DNA of 64,000 nucleotides from SAR202 cluster bacterium AD-804-J14_MRT_500m (GCA_009391275.1 VEXF01000005.1:11803-75802), one strand, 5' to 3'; counted from the stretch's first letter, positions 9,170 to 19,286 are shown. A program made the numbers and translations. The notes: generated from the sequence alone by a model not told the origin.

Positions 9170-9697
9170 TTATAACCGAGATTTTCTTAGCTCATCCATC
9201 TTGTCATGAGCAAGCGTAGATAACTTGCTATTGTGAAAAAGCATTTCAATTTCCGGCTCGGCCGATGGACCTTGCTTCAAGAGCTCGGTTTTAGCCCACT
9301 CTATCGCCTCTTCCCATAAAACCATTTCGGGATCTGTTGATCCTGATGGGGGTTTTATCTGGCCATAGATACCAGCGGCTTTCAGTAGCTCCATTGCCAC
9401 CTTGCTATCCCCCCTCTCCAGTGCGGTTTCTAAAGTATCGATTGCCTTAGGTAGAAGAGACCTCAAGCGATCATGGCTGGCACCCCAGATCAGTCTGCGT
9501 TGCTTATTCAATTCCGCTATAAAGTTCGGGTTGTGATTTTTCCATCGCGAGACTGACTCTCGTGAAACACCTACCACTGTGGCTGTCTCTTGATCGGTCT
9601 TTCCCTGGGCTAGTACATCGATGGCATTCAATTGAGTTACGGTTAAACCTGTAGAATGCCCATTCTGTGATAATTTGTGTGTTTTTGTGACGTTCAT
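9170..9697 (-). CDS. phage-type helix-turn-helix protein (phBC6A51/terminase-small-subunit-like)
   Basis: The protein has an N-terminal helix-turn-helix: DQETATVVGVSRESVSRWK (about residues 37-55), followed by a basic helix NPNFIAELNKQRR. The C-terminal half is helical (ALERGDSKVAMELLKAAGIYG), as in small HTH proteins of the phBC6A51 type that resemble phage terminase small subunits. The ATG at 9697 is preferred over the GTG at 9748 because AAGGTGA lies about 7 bases upstream. That gives 175 aa. It converges on the decayed end of the CRISPR array and has no phage neighbours. The function (DNA binding) is inferred. It could be a regulator or a leftover phage gene. Confidence 0.65.
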   Translation of the reverse strand: MNVTKTHKLSQNGHSTGLTVTQLNAIDVLAQGKTDQETATVVGVSRESVSRWKNHNPNFIAELNKQRRLIWGASHDRLRSLLPKAIDTLETALERGDSKVAMELLKAAGIYGQIKPPSGSTDPEMVLWEEAIEWAKTELLKQGPSAEPEIEMLFHNSKLSTLAHDKMDELRKSRL

Positions 9698-10003
9698 CCC
9701 AATCACCTTATCTAATAGTTCCACCAGTAATGTTATCGGTGCTACCACGTTATGACAAGTAAATTAGGCATGAATTAATTCGTCGTGTATCAAATCATCA
9801 ACAACATACATATGCCGGTTAACAGGATATTGGCAGAGATTGGTCTCCAGGCGCTGACCATCTACATGTAAATTCCCTGGACCACTACCCCCTCCCCTCA
9901 TTATCGATGCAAAACATATATCGTTGTCGAGATAGCGAGACACTGGTTTTACATGGAAGTTCCCGGGGCGATAGACTTACACCAAGGATCAATACAGGGA
10001 GTA

Positions 10004-13000
10004 ATGATTTTGCCTATCAGCTGGAATAATATACGTTTCTTTCCCATGGTCTTACTGCTGTTCGCCCTGGCTGCACTGACGCAGCTGAGTTGCAGTTCTG
10101 AATCAAAGGAGGCGACGTCAAACCCTTCTGCCACTTCTCAGAGCAACCTCAGTTCTTCCCTTCCTACACCGACGTCCATGCCTACTGCGCTTGCTGGACG
10201 GAGTTCACCAGCGCCTGTGGGTGCGACTAATACCCAGGTGCCAGCCAGTGGGTCCAAAGGTGAGGTAAACGAACAAACTTATGATCCCAGTTGCATGGAA
10301 CCAATCCTCGGGCGGACTGTAACGGACGATCTTGTCTACCGCGGCCGCCCGGCCACACCAGAAGAACTGGATAAAATTGCAGATTGCAAGCTTCATGTCT
10401 ATCAAGATAAAGAGTCTCGAGGCGAGTCAGGAGAGAATGACGGACGGGATTCTCGGGATGATGGCGGACGGGATTCTCGGGATGATGACCAAGGGCGTGG
10501 GAGCACCTTCCCTCCCAGTGACCAGCAACAGCTCCTGACCGACTGGGGGCCCCAACCGCCTTTATGCGAAGGATATGATAAAGACGACAGTGGTATGCCT
10601 ATCGGCCCGCAATGTAACGTGGTGCCTGCCCCCCTTCCATCAGGTGTTACGAAAGGAACACTCCTTAGCGCAAAATTACCGACTGCCAAATATGAAACTC
10701 CTGGAGCAGTCTGCCAGACTTATCAGGGTGAAACGTGCAGCGAATTACAATGGCAAAAAACATCCGATCTTCAAGCTGGAGAGTTTGTTCAAATTCGGAT
10801 ATCGCAAACTGATCCTAATATCATGTATGCAGGTACCGACTCCAATGACATGACGACATACAGGAGCACAGACGGCGGTGATACCTGGGAGCTAGTTCAT
10901 ATCACCGGGCATGCAGCTGGGGTAGCAATCAGCCCGGTTGACTCGAATATCGCCTTATATACAAATCTCGAAGCGCCTGTTCAGCGTACTGACGATGGAG
11001 GACAAACCTGGAGTTCAGTCGTTGGGAACGAACCTGGGAGTGCACACTATAACAACCCCTTTACAGCCATTTCATTTTCGGAAGATCATCCGAACATTGT
11101 TTACACAGCCGCTCTCCGCGGAGATACCCGGGGAGGGATTTGGCCCGCAGAACCAGCCGATATATTTAAAAGCACTGACTCTGGAATCACTTGGCAGCAA
11201 ACGGGGACTTGTAATACATGTTCTTCGGTACAAACGATCATTGTTAAGAATGGAAACCCAAACTTTATATGGGTGGCGGCGGATGGCGGTCTTCAATACA
11301 GCGAAGACTCCGGGAAAACCTGGAGTGGCAACGTTATTCCGTATTTGAAGGAAGTAGAAGAACAAAGCGCGCATAACAATTATGAAAAAATGCCTAAAGT
11401 GATCGGACTTGCCGCACATAGGGACCGTCCTGATCTCATGTTAGCAGCATCCAGCGAGTTTGGGATCTTCCGCAGCACTAACGCGGGACTGTCCTGGGAA
11501 CACAGTAACGAAGGTCTTGAAACCTCTAAACTCCATCAAGTCCATTTCGCACCAAGCAATCCAAACGTCGCCTATTTATCAACCCACCACGGTCTTTATC
11601 GCAGTGACGACGGAGGCCAGTCCTGGACGAAACGAAGCGACGGACTAAATTATGAATTTGTGTCCCCAATTGCGATACATCCAGGGAACGAAAATATTGT
11701 GTTTGTCGGCACAACTAGCGAGATTTATACCATCCACCCTGAGCACATGAACCGGGGTGTTCACGACGGACACGGAATGTACAAGTCGGTTGACGGTGGT
11801 ATCCAGTGGGAACTGACGGATACCGGGATTACCGAAGCGAAACCGGCTCAGATCGGCACACATCCCATTTTGCCGTTCAATGTTTGGGTGGGTGGCGAAT
11901 CCGGACGGGGTAATCTATTTTCACCTGATGGTGGGCACAGCTGGCTATTTTCGCCCTCTATAACATCCCATTACCCAATGGTTTACGCCTTTAACCATGA
12001 ATTACCGACTGTTATATATGCAACTGGTTGGCTCAGAACAGGGGAATTAACGGCAAGCACGGACGATGGTGCAAGCTGGTACACACTTACTCACAAGCTA
12101 AATCAAGGATTGAGTTCTAAGACCAAGGAACTTGGGCTCAGAGGCGAAGGGCCTACCGATTTCCACATACATGGCCTGGCTGTATCACCATCCGATCCTA
12201 ATGTCATTTATGTTGGATCCGTACACGATACCGTGTATCCAAACCTAACATTTAATTTAGATGGTGCACATATCTGGAAATCATCTGACCGTGGTGAAAC
12301 ATTTCCGGAAATGTCAAATGGATTCCCAATAGAAACTAAAACGTCAATCAATTCGATAATCGTTCATCCTGAAAATCCAGATGTCGCCTACCTGATGACT
12401 TCCCTCCACGAAACAGAAACAGCCATTGGAATATACAAGACTACTGATGGTGCCAATTCCTGGGTAGCCGTAAATGATGGATTAGATCCCCATACAAACG
12501 ATTTGCAAATGGATCCAATTAATCCTCAAGTACTTTACGCAGCTACCGAAAGTGGCATCTACAAGACTGTAAATGGAGCTGAATCCTGGGGGAAAGCTTC
12601 CAGTGGAATTGCCGAAGAACCTGTTATTGATATGGCCATTGATCCTCTCAACCCGCTAGTTCTTTACGCCATCACTCCTGAAAACGTCTACCGTACTCGA
12701 GACGGCGCTGACAATTGGTACCCTGTTAACCTGGGCCTCCCGTTACTGGCCGATACCTCAAAAACTCTATCGGCCCAGGAAAGGCTCTTAACGCAGCTGA
12801 AAATGGACCGTACAAAGACTGCACATTCCATGTACGGAGCTACATTTGCTCAGGATAGGACACTAGAGGTTGATGCAACCGGCAGGGTAATCGTTGTTGT
12901 GACAAAAACAAATAGGAGTGATCAGGATAGACGCAATGAACGCATACTACACCGGGCAGTATTAACTCCCTTAGTAAATGTCACGTATGAATTCTCTATT

Positions 13001-13306
13001 AATGATCCGCAAAGAAATATATCCGAAGCAAAAGTTAAGGTGGTATCACAATCCAACGTTTATGACATGTTTTTTAATAGTAACAACCAGGAGTTACAAT
13101 TCACTGCTGCTGGTCCACCTGGTTCTGAATCAAAGACAACTGTAGTGATACCTGGTTCCTTGCTCTCAGGAGGAGATCACGCTCTTGACTGTTGTATAAA
13201 GGTTTTTGTTGATGGCAGACAAGTAACCGGTTCGAGTACAGATGCCGGGGTCACTTTTCAATTTGTCCATAATGGAAGAAGCGAAGTTGTTATCACAACA
13301 ACCTAA
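10004..13306 (+). CDS. large secreted/lipid-anchored protein with about 13 Asp-box (BNR) repeats
   Basis: A hydrophobic N-terminal segment (FFPMVLLLFALAALTQLSC) suggests export, and the Cys could be lipidated although the lipobox is not canonical. A low-complexity Ser/Thr/Pro linker and an acidic Asp/Arg stretch follow. The rest is beta-propeller-like, with about 13 Asp-box motifs such as STDGGDTW, TDDGGQTW, STDSGITW, SDDGGQSW, SVDGGIQW, STDDGASW, TTDGANSW and TRDGADNW, as in sialidase, sortilin and photosystem II assembly-factor families. The last ~170 residues form an extra domain with a cysteine pair. The frame opens at 9953 (ATG), but 10004 gives a normal signal peptide. The true start is uncertain. 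Substrate unknown. Likely surface binding or hydrolysis of a polymer. Confidence 0.8.
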   Translation: MILPISWNNIRFFPMVLLLFALAALTQLSCSSESKEATSNPSATSQSNLSSSLPTPTSMPTALAGRSSPAPVGATNTQVPASGSKGEVNEQTYDPSCMEPILGRTVTDDLVYRGRPATPEELDKIADCKLHVYQDKESRGESGENDGRDSRDDGGRDSRDDDQGRGSTFPPSDQQQLLTDWGPQPPLCEGYDKDDSGMPIGPQCNVVPAPLPSGVTKGTLLSAKLPTAKYETPGAVCQTYQGETCSELQWQKTSDLQAGEFVQIRISQTDPNIMYAGTDSNDMTTYRSTDGGDTWELVHITGHAAGVAISPVDSNIALYTNLEAPVQRTDDGGQTWSSVVGNEPGSAHYNNPFTAISFSEDHPNIVYTAALRGDTRGGIWPAEPADIFKSTDSGITWQQTGTCNTCSSVQTIIVKNGNPNFIWVAADGGLQYSEDSGKTWSGNVIPYLKEVEEQSAHNNYEKMPKVIGLAAHRDRPDLMLAASSEFGIFRSTNAGLSWEHSNEGLETSKLHQVHFAPSNPNVAYLSTHHGLYRSDDGGQSWTKRSDGLNYEFVSPIAIHPGNENIVFVGTTSEIYTIHPEHMNRGVHDGHGMYKSVDGGIQWELTDTGITEAKPAQIGTHPILPFNVWVGGESGRGNLFSPDGGHSWLFSPSITSHYPMVYAFNHELPTVIYATGWLRTGELTASTDDGASWYTLTHKLNQGLSSKTKELGLRGEGPTDFHIHGLAVSPSDPNVIYVGSVHDTVYPNLTFNLDGAHIWKSSDRGETFPEMSNGFPIETKTSINSIIVHPENPDVAYLMTSLHETETAIGIYKTTDGANSWVAVNDGLDPHTNDLQMDPINPQVLYAATESGIYKTVNGAESWGKASSGIAEEPVIDMAIDPLNPLVLYAITPENVYRTRDGADNWYPVNLGLPLLADTSKTLSAQERLLTQLKMDRTKTAHSMYGATFAQDRTLEVDATGRVIVVVTKTNRSDQDRRNERILHRAVLTPLVNVTYEFSINDPQRNISEAKVKVVSQSNVYDMFFNSNNQELQFTAAGPPGSESKTTVVIPGSLLSGGDHALDCCIKVFVDGRQVTGSSTDAGVTFQFVHNGRSEVVITTT
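10441..10488 (+). repeat. 24-bp tandem duplication within the Asp-box gene
   Basis: Two adjacent 24-bp units (10441-10464 and 10465-10488) differ only at the last base and encode a duplicated GRDSRDDG-type acidic/basic linker. It keeps the frame. Confidence 0.9.
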
Positions 13307-13362
13307 TGAAATCTTCTTCTTTCGACTAGTGTGTGCCTATAGAAAACTGTTGAGCTAGTAAG

Positions 13363-14872
13363 GTGTCCATTGAATTTTTTGATCTTGTTATAACGTTATC
13401 TGTTTCTCCCCATGTCTTCGTTGAACCTTTCACTCCACCTCTACCCTTGCTGTTCTCTCTTATTGCCTCCGGGTTAGCGGTTGTAGTTTCCTTCGTCCTA
13501 GTCGGTTTTTTCGCCAGGAACCCACAGGCTTTCTCAGATTATCCGAAGATTAATTTATTCCGGTGGAAAGCGACCCGATTTTTCAGTGCCTTCGGATGGT
13601 TGTTCGCCATCCAGTTTTCAAGCGTAATGCTTTTCCTCTTACTTATCGCGGTCGGCTTTGCAGGCAACCAAGACCCAATCCATAATCTCTCTCCTACATT
13701 CGTCTGGGTGATTTGGTGGGTTGGGCTGGTCTACGCATCAGCTTTCGTCGGAGATATTTGGGTACTAACTAATCCTTGGAAGATCCTATTTGGATGGGCG
13801 GAGGAACTTTGGATACGTCTGAATTCAAGGAAGCCTTTTCAACCAATTCTCCAATACCCTACTCAAATGGGAGCTTGGCCAGCATTGGTACTCTTCCTCC
13901 TGTTTGCGTGGATCGAAAATGTTTACGGGGAAGCTGTCATACCATTGCGCATCAGTCAAATGATTCTAATTTATTCAGTTATTACGTGGTCCGGAATGCT
14001 TCTCTTTGGAAAAGATATATGGCTACGTAATGGTGAGGTCTTTTCCGTAGCTTTCGGTTTCCTGGCTAGATTTTCCCCAACTGAGACTCGTGTAATCAAA
14101 TCCAACACCAGTGATACCCCTGGGAATCCAGAGAACTCTCAAGCAGTTAACTCAGGACCTCTCTCCCATTTGCCCGAGAAGCGCTTTTCTAATGTGAAGG
14201 AGTTAAGTCTCCGGCCCTTCGCTTCAGGTTTGCTCAAAAGTGAAGCAGTGTCTGCATCGCAGATGTTATTCATATTAGTGTTACTTGCCACAGTTACCTT
14301 TGACGGGTTTGCCTCTACTCTCCCATGGATTAACTTAAAGGGTCTCCTTCAAGGGTATTTGCCTAACGCCCAGGTGGTAAGCACACTGGGGCTATTCTCA
14401 ACTGTATTGATTTTCGCTTCGCTGTATTTATGTGTTTGTGCACTCATGGCCAAAGTTAGCGGGATTAACCTGCGAGCCTTAGACTTGGGGAGAGCTTTTG
14501 TTTATACCTTGATACCAATCGCATTGGCTTACCATGTAGCCCATTTTTTTGCTTTTCCTACTTATTCAGGGCCAGTTACTAGTGCCGCTCGCTTCGGACC
14601 CTTTCGGTTTTGGATGGGATCTATTTGGCACATCTAGTTATGTGTTGAATTTTAGTCTCGTTAGTCCAAATGTCTACTGGCTCATTTCCGTGATATCTAT
14701 AGTGGCCGGCCACATCATTGCTGTTTTCCTCGCACATAGCACTGCTTTTAACCTGATCCCTAAACGTCACTATGCACTTCGCAGTCAAGTTCCAATGCTT
14801 ATGTTAATGGTCGGGTACACTGTTGCCAGTCTCTGGATAATTACTCAGCCAATGTATATGGCTCCGATGTGA
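13363..14872 (+). pseudogene. multi-pass membrane protein with a +1 frameshift at a T7 run
   Basis: The first frame (GTG 13363 to stop 14637) encodes many membrane helices and reaches LIPIALAYHVAHFF. The natural continuation, LLIQGQLLVPLASDPFGFGWDLFG and three further hydrophobic segments, lies in the next frame and ends at 14872. Removing one T from the T7 run at 14544-14550 joins the two into one protein of about 502 aa. It resembles large membrane proteins of Actinobacteria and Chloroflexi sometimes labelled fenitrothion hydrolase, whose C-terminus has this HxxHxxxLLxQGQ...SDPFGxGWDLFG pattern. It could be a real mutation, a sequencing error in the homopolymer, or slippage. It follows the Asp-box gene by 56 bp on the same strand, so the two may be co-transcribed. 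Confidence 0.75.
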
Positions 14873-15089
14873 TACATGAATATCTGTAAAAGAGGAGTAC
14901 TTGCCCAAGAGCTAATCAAATGAATTCGGTTAATTGTTTACACACCCTGATTTAATCAATAAGAGGACCGTCAGGTAAAAGAAGACCTATCCTCAGCTAT
15001 ATCTAGACCATCCTAAAAACTAATTGAGTTCATCCCTGAGAATCTAGGCCTAGGCATAAGGTGTCATGGCTAGTTTTCACTACGAAAAG

Positions 15090-15164
15090 TGGAGCCACCG
15101 AACGGATTTGAACCGTTGACCTGCTGTTTACGAAACAGCTGCTCTACCCCTGAGCTACGGTGGC
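15090..15164 (-). tRNA. tRNA-Thr (anticodon CGT)
   Basis: Read on the minus strand, the acceptor GCCACCG pairs with CGGTGGC, the D stem is GCTC/GAGC, and the anticodon stem GCTGT/ACAGC encloses loop TTCGTAA with anticodon CGT (15130-15132). The T arm is AACGG-TTCAAAT-CCGTT. The discriminator is T and the 3' CCA is encoded (15090-15092). It stands alone; the sequence from 14873 to 15089 shows no gene. Confidence 0.97.
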
Positions 15165-15263
15165 GCATGACAATTTTAGAGATAATTTATTGTTTTTTCC
15201 ACGACGTTGACTTCTATTTCCAAAACGTAGGGACCTAGTGACCAACTCAATCCCAACTTAGGA

Positions 15264-16568
15264 TTAGCTATCATTATCCAGTATATAGAAAATATACTGG
15301 TCCTTTGAACCGAGTATGGCGTTGGTCGGCACATACAGGTTTACCCAGACACTTTCTGTAAGTTCAACGACCGCGTCATTAATAATTGTCAGAGTTAAGT
15401 TTTTGGTAGTCTGACCTGGATCGAAATACAATGTGCCACCAGCGAAAACATAGTCTTGTCCGTTGGCAAAAGCGGTGCCTCCCCCAATTCCATAAGGCAC
15501 AGAGATTGTATCTGGAGAAGATGCGCTAAGCACGACTGCCATAACAACAGTATTAATCGCTTCATCCCCGTTAGACCCGCCTAGTACGAATGAAACGAGC
15601 ACTGGCGGTCTGGGCGTGGCTGTCGGAGTTGGAGTTGGAACAGGTGTCGGAGTTGGAGTTGGAACAGGTGTCGGAGTTGGAGTTGGAACAGGTGTCGGAG
15701 TTGGAGTTGGAACAGGTGTTGGTGTTGGAGTAGGAATGGGAGTAGGCGTGGCGGTTGGAGCAGGAGTAGGTGTAGGTACAGGGGTCGGGGTAGGGTCTGG
15801 AGTCAGGGTTGGAATCGCTGTAGCAGTAGGAACTGGTGTTGGCGTAGGAACTGGTGTTGGCGTTGGAACGGGCGTGGGTGTGGCAGTTGAAACTGGGATT
15901 GGGGTAGGAGTTGGGGTTGGAGCAGCGGCGGCCGTAGGTGTATCTTCTAGTAGAGGTGTAGAGGTGTTAGTTTGTTCTGTATCTAGCACTGATGCAATCC
16001 CTAGAACAGGAGTCTCCTCTATCGTGTCCAGTTGCTTCTTCGCTATACCTACTGCTATGTCCTTTTCCGACGCATGCAGGCTCCCTTTATGAAACACCCT
16101 TAATGTAATGTTTCCATACACACCAACTACTTCCCACTTCGCCGTACCATCATAATTGACCTGTGACGAGTTCCAAACAAACAGGTCATAATTTTTTACA
16201 TCTTCTATTTCCAATCCTGAGATGCCGCGACTCTCTATAGTCGTCTCTATCTCTGCCCTCTTCTCCGAATATGCTGATTGGGCAGCAGCCTCGGTGTTAT
16301 GAATTGTCAAGTCGAGATCTATAGTCTTTGCGGTTAAATATTCCACATGCTTACCTGTCAGACCGTTGCCGGACCTGGTAACCTTCCAGCCTTCAGGAAA
16401 ATCACTGGCTACAAGCAATAGATCTAAAATTTGATCTTCAGAATAGATGGCTGAGACGGTAGTGGATGAACCATTATTTGATTTTTGTTCATCTTCAACC
16501 TCACAGGCTGAAAATAAAACAACGAGAATGAGGGTGAAACAGGTAACCAGGTAATTACTTACTTTCAT
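15264..16568 (-). CDS. secreted lipoprotein-like protein with Pro/Thr stalk and C-terminal Calx-beta domain
   Basis: The N-terminus [22 protein letters not shown] is a signal sequence with a probable lipidation Cys at 22. Residues about 35-200 form a globular region of unknown family ([19 protein letters not shown] is typical of small surface proteins). Residues about 205-325 are a PT/PV-rich stalk ([11 protein letters not shown] type). The final ~110 residues resemble a Calx-beta domain ([41 protein letters not shown] split over beta strands, then [11 protein letters not shown] and YILDNDS). A cell-surface role is inferred. The gene is alone on its strand. Confidence 0.75.
   Translation of the reverse strand: MKVSNYLVTCFTLILVVLFSACEVEDEQKSNNGSSTTVSAIYSEDQILDLLLVASDFPEGWKVTRSGNGLTGKHVEYLTAKTIDLDLTIHNTEAAAQSAYSEKRAEIETTIESRGISGLEIEDVKNYDLFVWNSSQVNYDGTAKWEVVGVYGNITLRVFHKGSLHASEKDIAVGIAKKQLDTIEETPVLGIASVLDTEQTNTSTPLLEDTPTAAAAPTPTPTPIPVSTATPTPVPTPTPVPTPTPVPTATAIPTLTPDPTPTPVPTPTPAPTATPTPIPTPTPTPVPTPTPTPVPTPTPTPVPTPTPTPVPTPTPTATPRPPVLVSFVLGGSNGDEAINTVVMAVVLSASSPDTISVPYGIGGGTAFANGQDYVFAGGTLYFDPGQTTKNLTLTIINDAVVELTESVWVNLYVPTNAILGSKDQYIFYILDNDS
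15621..15716 (-). repeat. four perfect 24-bp tandem repeats (PT-rich stalk)
   Basis: Four identical 24-bp units lie end to end (15621, 15645, 15669, 15693), followed by degenerate copies to about 15900. Each unit encodes 8 residues of the stalk, so copy number can change without breaking the frame. Confidence 0.9.
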
Positions 16569-16974
16569 ATTCCGATTCAGACCATTTCCTCTACTGAGTG
16601 TATGGGCCTATTCGATCTTGGCACATAAATATGAATTCCAACCAGGAAGAGTGCCATTGATATAAAATGGAAGTGCTAAAAGTAGAGCCGCTAGATTCCG
16701 CATGCCGAAAAGATATTCTTTTTGACCATCTAACTGTGCAATATTATGGCAAGTTTATCTAATGATCTGAACCCTCTAGAGGCATCAATTCCAAGCAAAA
16801 TAACTGTTGCCTAAAATCAGATCTCATGCCAAGGAACAGTGCGAAGTAAACTGACTACGCTTCAATCTATCCCGTTTCATACTACAGTTACGCAAACTAT
16901 GGCGTTGACAGGATGAAAGCAACATAGAAGAATCAATGAACTGAATCTCCTCAGAAACCAGGGGTAATACAGCA
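16569..16974. other. intergenic region, no gene recognised
   Basis: 406 bp lie between two divergent genes. A TTGACA at 16905-16910 upstream of the aminotransferase has only AAGAAT at 17-bp spacing, so it is at best a weak promoter. No RNA structure or ORF with family resemblance was seen. Confidence 0.5.
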
Positions 16975-17949
16975 ATGACACAAGCAAGGATCGGCAAAGA
17001 AACAACGTTGAATCCAAAGGATACACCGAAATATCTATGGTGGTCTGGCAAGATAGTGGAGTGGGACAAAGCTACCGTACATATCTCAAGGATAGGATGG
17101 ACGTCCGTATCGGCAGTTTTCGAAGGAATCAGGGCCTACTGGAATGATGAACTTAATGAATTATTTGTGTTTGAACTGGAACCACACCTCAAACGTTTGT
17201 ATCAATCTATGAAAATTATGCGGATGACAGCGCCATGTTCAAAGCAAGAACTTGGCCAAGGAATCATCGAACTGCTCAGATCAAACGAGTATAGGTGTGA
17301 CTCTTACGTGCAACCGTTGGCATATTTCTCTGAAGACATACCAGGTTACTTGGGGGTGTTAGAGGCTCCAGCTGAAGTTGTTATCACTACACGAAAATCG
17401 CCATCCAGTTTAGGGGAATCAAAATCAGCAAACTGCAACATTAGTAGCTGGACCAGGATCTCAGATAACTCTATGCCTCCTCGGGCCAAAGCAATAACCA
17501 ACTACCAAAATAGCAGATACGTCTCTACTGAATCCCAACTGAACGGTTATGACTTTGGCATAATCTTAAACCAAAATGGAAAGGTATCTGAAGGAGGTTA
17601 TGCATGCATCTTCATAATAAGGGACGGCGTGGCAATCACTCCACCGGTTACCGCAGGTATACTTGAAAGTGTAACAAGAGAAGTGATGAAAAAGATCTTA
17701 CAAGATGATCTCGGTGTACCCGTATTGGAGCGTGAGATTGACCGAACTGAGCTATACGTTGCAGATGAAGCGTTTTTATGCGGAACAGCAGTCGAGTTAA
17801 TCCCTATAGCTAGCGTTGATCGCTACACTGTGGGAAATGCAGTACCTGGCCCGATTTCTTCTAAGCTAAAAGACCTTTTCCATAAAGCTGTACGAGGTGA
17901 AGAATCCCGACGCACAACCTGGACTACACCAATATATTACGGCAGGTGA
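16975..17949 (+). CDS. class IV PLP aminotransferase, branched-chain amino acid aminotransferase-like
   Basis: The enzyme probably transfers amino groups between branched-chain amino acids and 2-oxoglutarate, or acts on a related substrate. The 324-aa protein has the fold-type IV landmarks: KIVEWDKATVHISRIG near the N-terminus, FEGIRAYW (about 43-50), the PLP lysine in RAKAITNYQNSRY (about 173), VSEGGYACIFIIRDG (about 203-217) and TPPVTAGILESVTREV (about 222-237). The ATG at 16975 is used; the Shine-Dalgarno match (AGGGG) is weak and distant. Possible alternatives are D-amino acid aminotransferase or aminodeoxychorismate lyase, but the length and N-terminus favour the branched-chain type. Confidence 0.8.
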   Translation: MTQARIGKETTLNPKDTPKYLWWSGKIVEWDKATVHISRIGWTSVSAVFEGIRAYWNDELNELFVFELEPHLKRLYQSMKIMRMTAPCSKQELGQGIIELLRSNEYRCDSYVQPLAYFSEDIPGYLGVLEAPAEVVITTRKSPSSLGESKSANCNISSWTRISDNSMPPRAKAITNYQNSRYVSTESQLNGYDFGIILNQNGKVSEGGYACIFIIRDGVAITPPVTAGILESVTREVMKKILQDDLGVPVLEREIDRTELYVADEAFLCGTAVELIPIASVDRYTVGNAVPGPISSKLKDLFHKAVRGEESRRTTWTTPIYYGR

Positions 17950-17994
17950 GTCGATCTTTAACAGCCCTATATAACCATCGCTCAACGAGGACTT

Positions 17995-19221
17995 TTAGTC
18001 CGCGTCACCATCAGCTGCTGCCACCTCAGCATTGGCTATAGCCGGAGGTCCCCATCCCCAGGGATGTGGTGCTTCACCAGAATCTACGATCTTTCCACTC
18101 TTGACAGTAAGAAAAGGCACGAGCGATTTTTTCCCAACACGAATCTCTCCAGTTGCGTCTTTTAGCTCCCATTCCCCATCAATAACCTCTATGACAGAAA
18201 CATCAGCTTCCCGCCCTTCGGCAAGACTGCCGGAGGAATATTCGATTCCCAGAGCTTTGGCAGCATTGATCGTAGTCATACGTATCACATCTTCGACAGA
18301 AAACCCGAGCTCGAGGAAAAAGGCGCTATATTCTAGGAGACCGCGCATCATATGGTTTCTGATGCCATAGCCTGGCTGAATATCTATGTCAGTGCCTATC
18401 GTGTCCGGCACAACACCTTGGGCCATCACATCAGCTGCACGTTCCCACCCAAAATTGAAGTCCCCGTAAGAAGGATCGAGTACAATTCCACGATCTTGCG
18501 CTTCTTTTAACTCAGGCAAGATGTTCCCATCCCAATCCAAGGCCGCGCCGGTTAAAGGAGTGAATATATGTGTAACAATATCTCCCGCCGATAGCATCGA
18601 AAGCGCTTTTCTAACTATTTCCGGTGACGTTGGTGTCTGGTTTTTAGGGCCAATGTCCCCTATGTGCAACATAACTTTCAATCCCGCATCACGTGCAACC
18701 TCTGTTGCCGCCTTCACATGGTTTAGGCCTAATGCTTCCAGCAACCTGGGCGTGACCAAGCATTTTACGCCTTTGACTATCTCTGGATTTTCTTCTGCTA
18801 CTCGCAGTACACCATGTTTGTCTATATGAGATAGATCGGTAGCCGGGACTGACCTGTCATGAAAAATACTAAGGAACGAATATACTTTGGTTTGAGCATG
18901 ATCGAGTACGACGTCGGAAAATTCTGCAAAATTAGATGGTCCGGAGCTACCAGCGTCTGCTACTGTGGTAACGCCACCCCAGACCCCAGCGCTATCCGGA
19001 TGAGCTGGATTTTTTTTCGGCAAATACATGTGAGCATGAACATCAATCAGACCCGGAGCGACAACTTTGCCAGTCACATCCAGAACTTTAGGTGCCTGTT
19101 CGGAAGGAATATTAGAAGCTACTTTACTGATCTTATCTCCCGTGATGGCAATATCCATTTTTCTGTTCCAATCCTGAGCACAATCCACCACAGTTCCGCC
19201 CTTCAAAATAACGTCATACAT
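17995..19221 (-). CDS. metal-dependent amidohydrolase (dihydroorotase/deacetylase-like)
   Basis: This is an amidohydrolase-superfamily TIM barrel. Metal ligands are visible: HAH in LIDVHAHMYL (about residue 64), a Lys candidate in IVKGVKCLV, His in VMLHIGD, His in IVTHIFTP and Asp in GTDID. The N-terminal beta-sandwich starts YDVILKGGTVVDCAQDWNR. The ATG at 19221 is chosen rather than the GTG at 19230, because the GTG is itself part of the Shine-Dalgarno AGGAGGTG 7 bases before the ATG. That gives 408 aa. Substrate unknown; family members hydrolyse amide bonds of cyclic or N-acyl compounds. It converges on the aminotransferase. Confidence 0.85.
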   Translation of the reverse strand: MYDVILKGGTVVDCAQDWNRKMDIAITGDKISKVASNIPSEQAPKVLDVTGKVVAPGLIDVHAHMYLPKKNPAHPDSAGVWGGVTTVADAGSSGPSNFAEFSDVVLDHAQTKVYSFLSIFHDRSVPATDLSHIDKHGVLRVAEENPEIVKGVKCLVTPRLLEALGLNHVKAATEVARDAGLKVMLHIGDIGPKNQTPTSPEIVRKALSMLSAGDIVTHIFTPLTGAALDWDGNILPELKEAQDRGIVLDPSYGDFNFGWERAADVMAQGVVPDTIGTDIDIQPGYGIRNHMMRGLLEYSAFFLELGFSVEDVIRMTTINAAKALGIEYSSGSLAEGREADVSVIEVIDGEWELKDATGEIRVGKKSLVPFLTVKSGKIVDSGEAPHPWGWGPPAIANAEVAAADGDAD

Positions 19222-19286
19222 AAAAGACACCTCCTAGATATATGAATGTCAGTATATCAGACCTTGGAATACCACCGGAGAATTTA

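Noticed and set aside
14637..14640. Selenocysteine or readthrough as explanation for the split membrane protein
   Set aside because: The stop is TAG and the conserved continuation is in another frame, so a frameshift is the right explanation.
15616..16092. Plus-strand ORF of GVGVGTGV repeats
   Set aside because: It is the antisense reading of the PT-rich stalk of the lipoprotein gene.
16905..16933. Promoter for the aminotransferase (TTGACA at 16905)
   Set aside because: At 17-bp spacing the -10 would be AAGAAT, too poor to report as a promoter.
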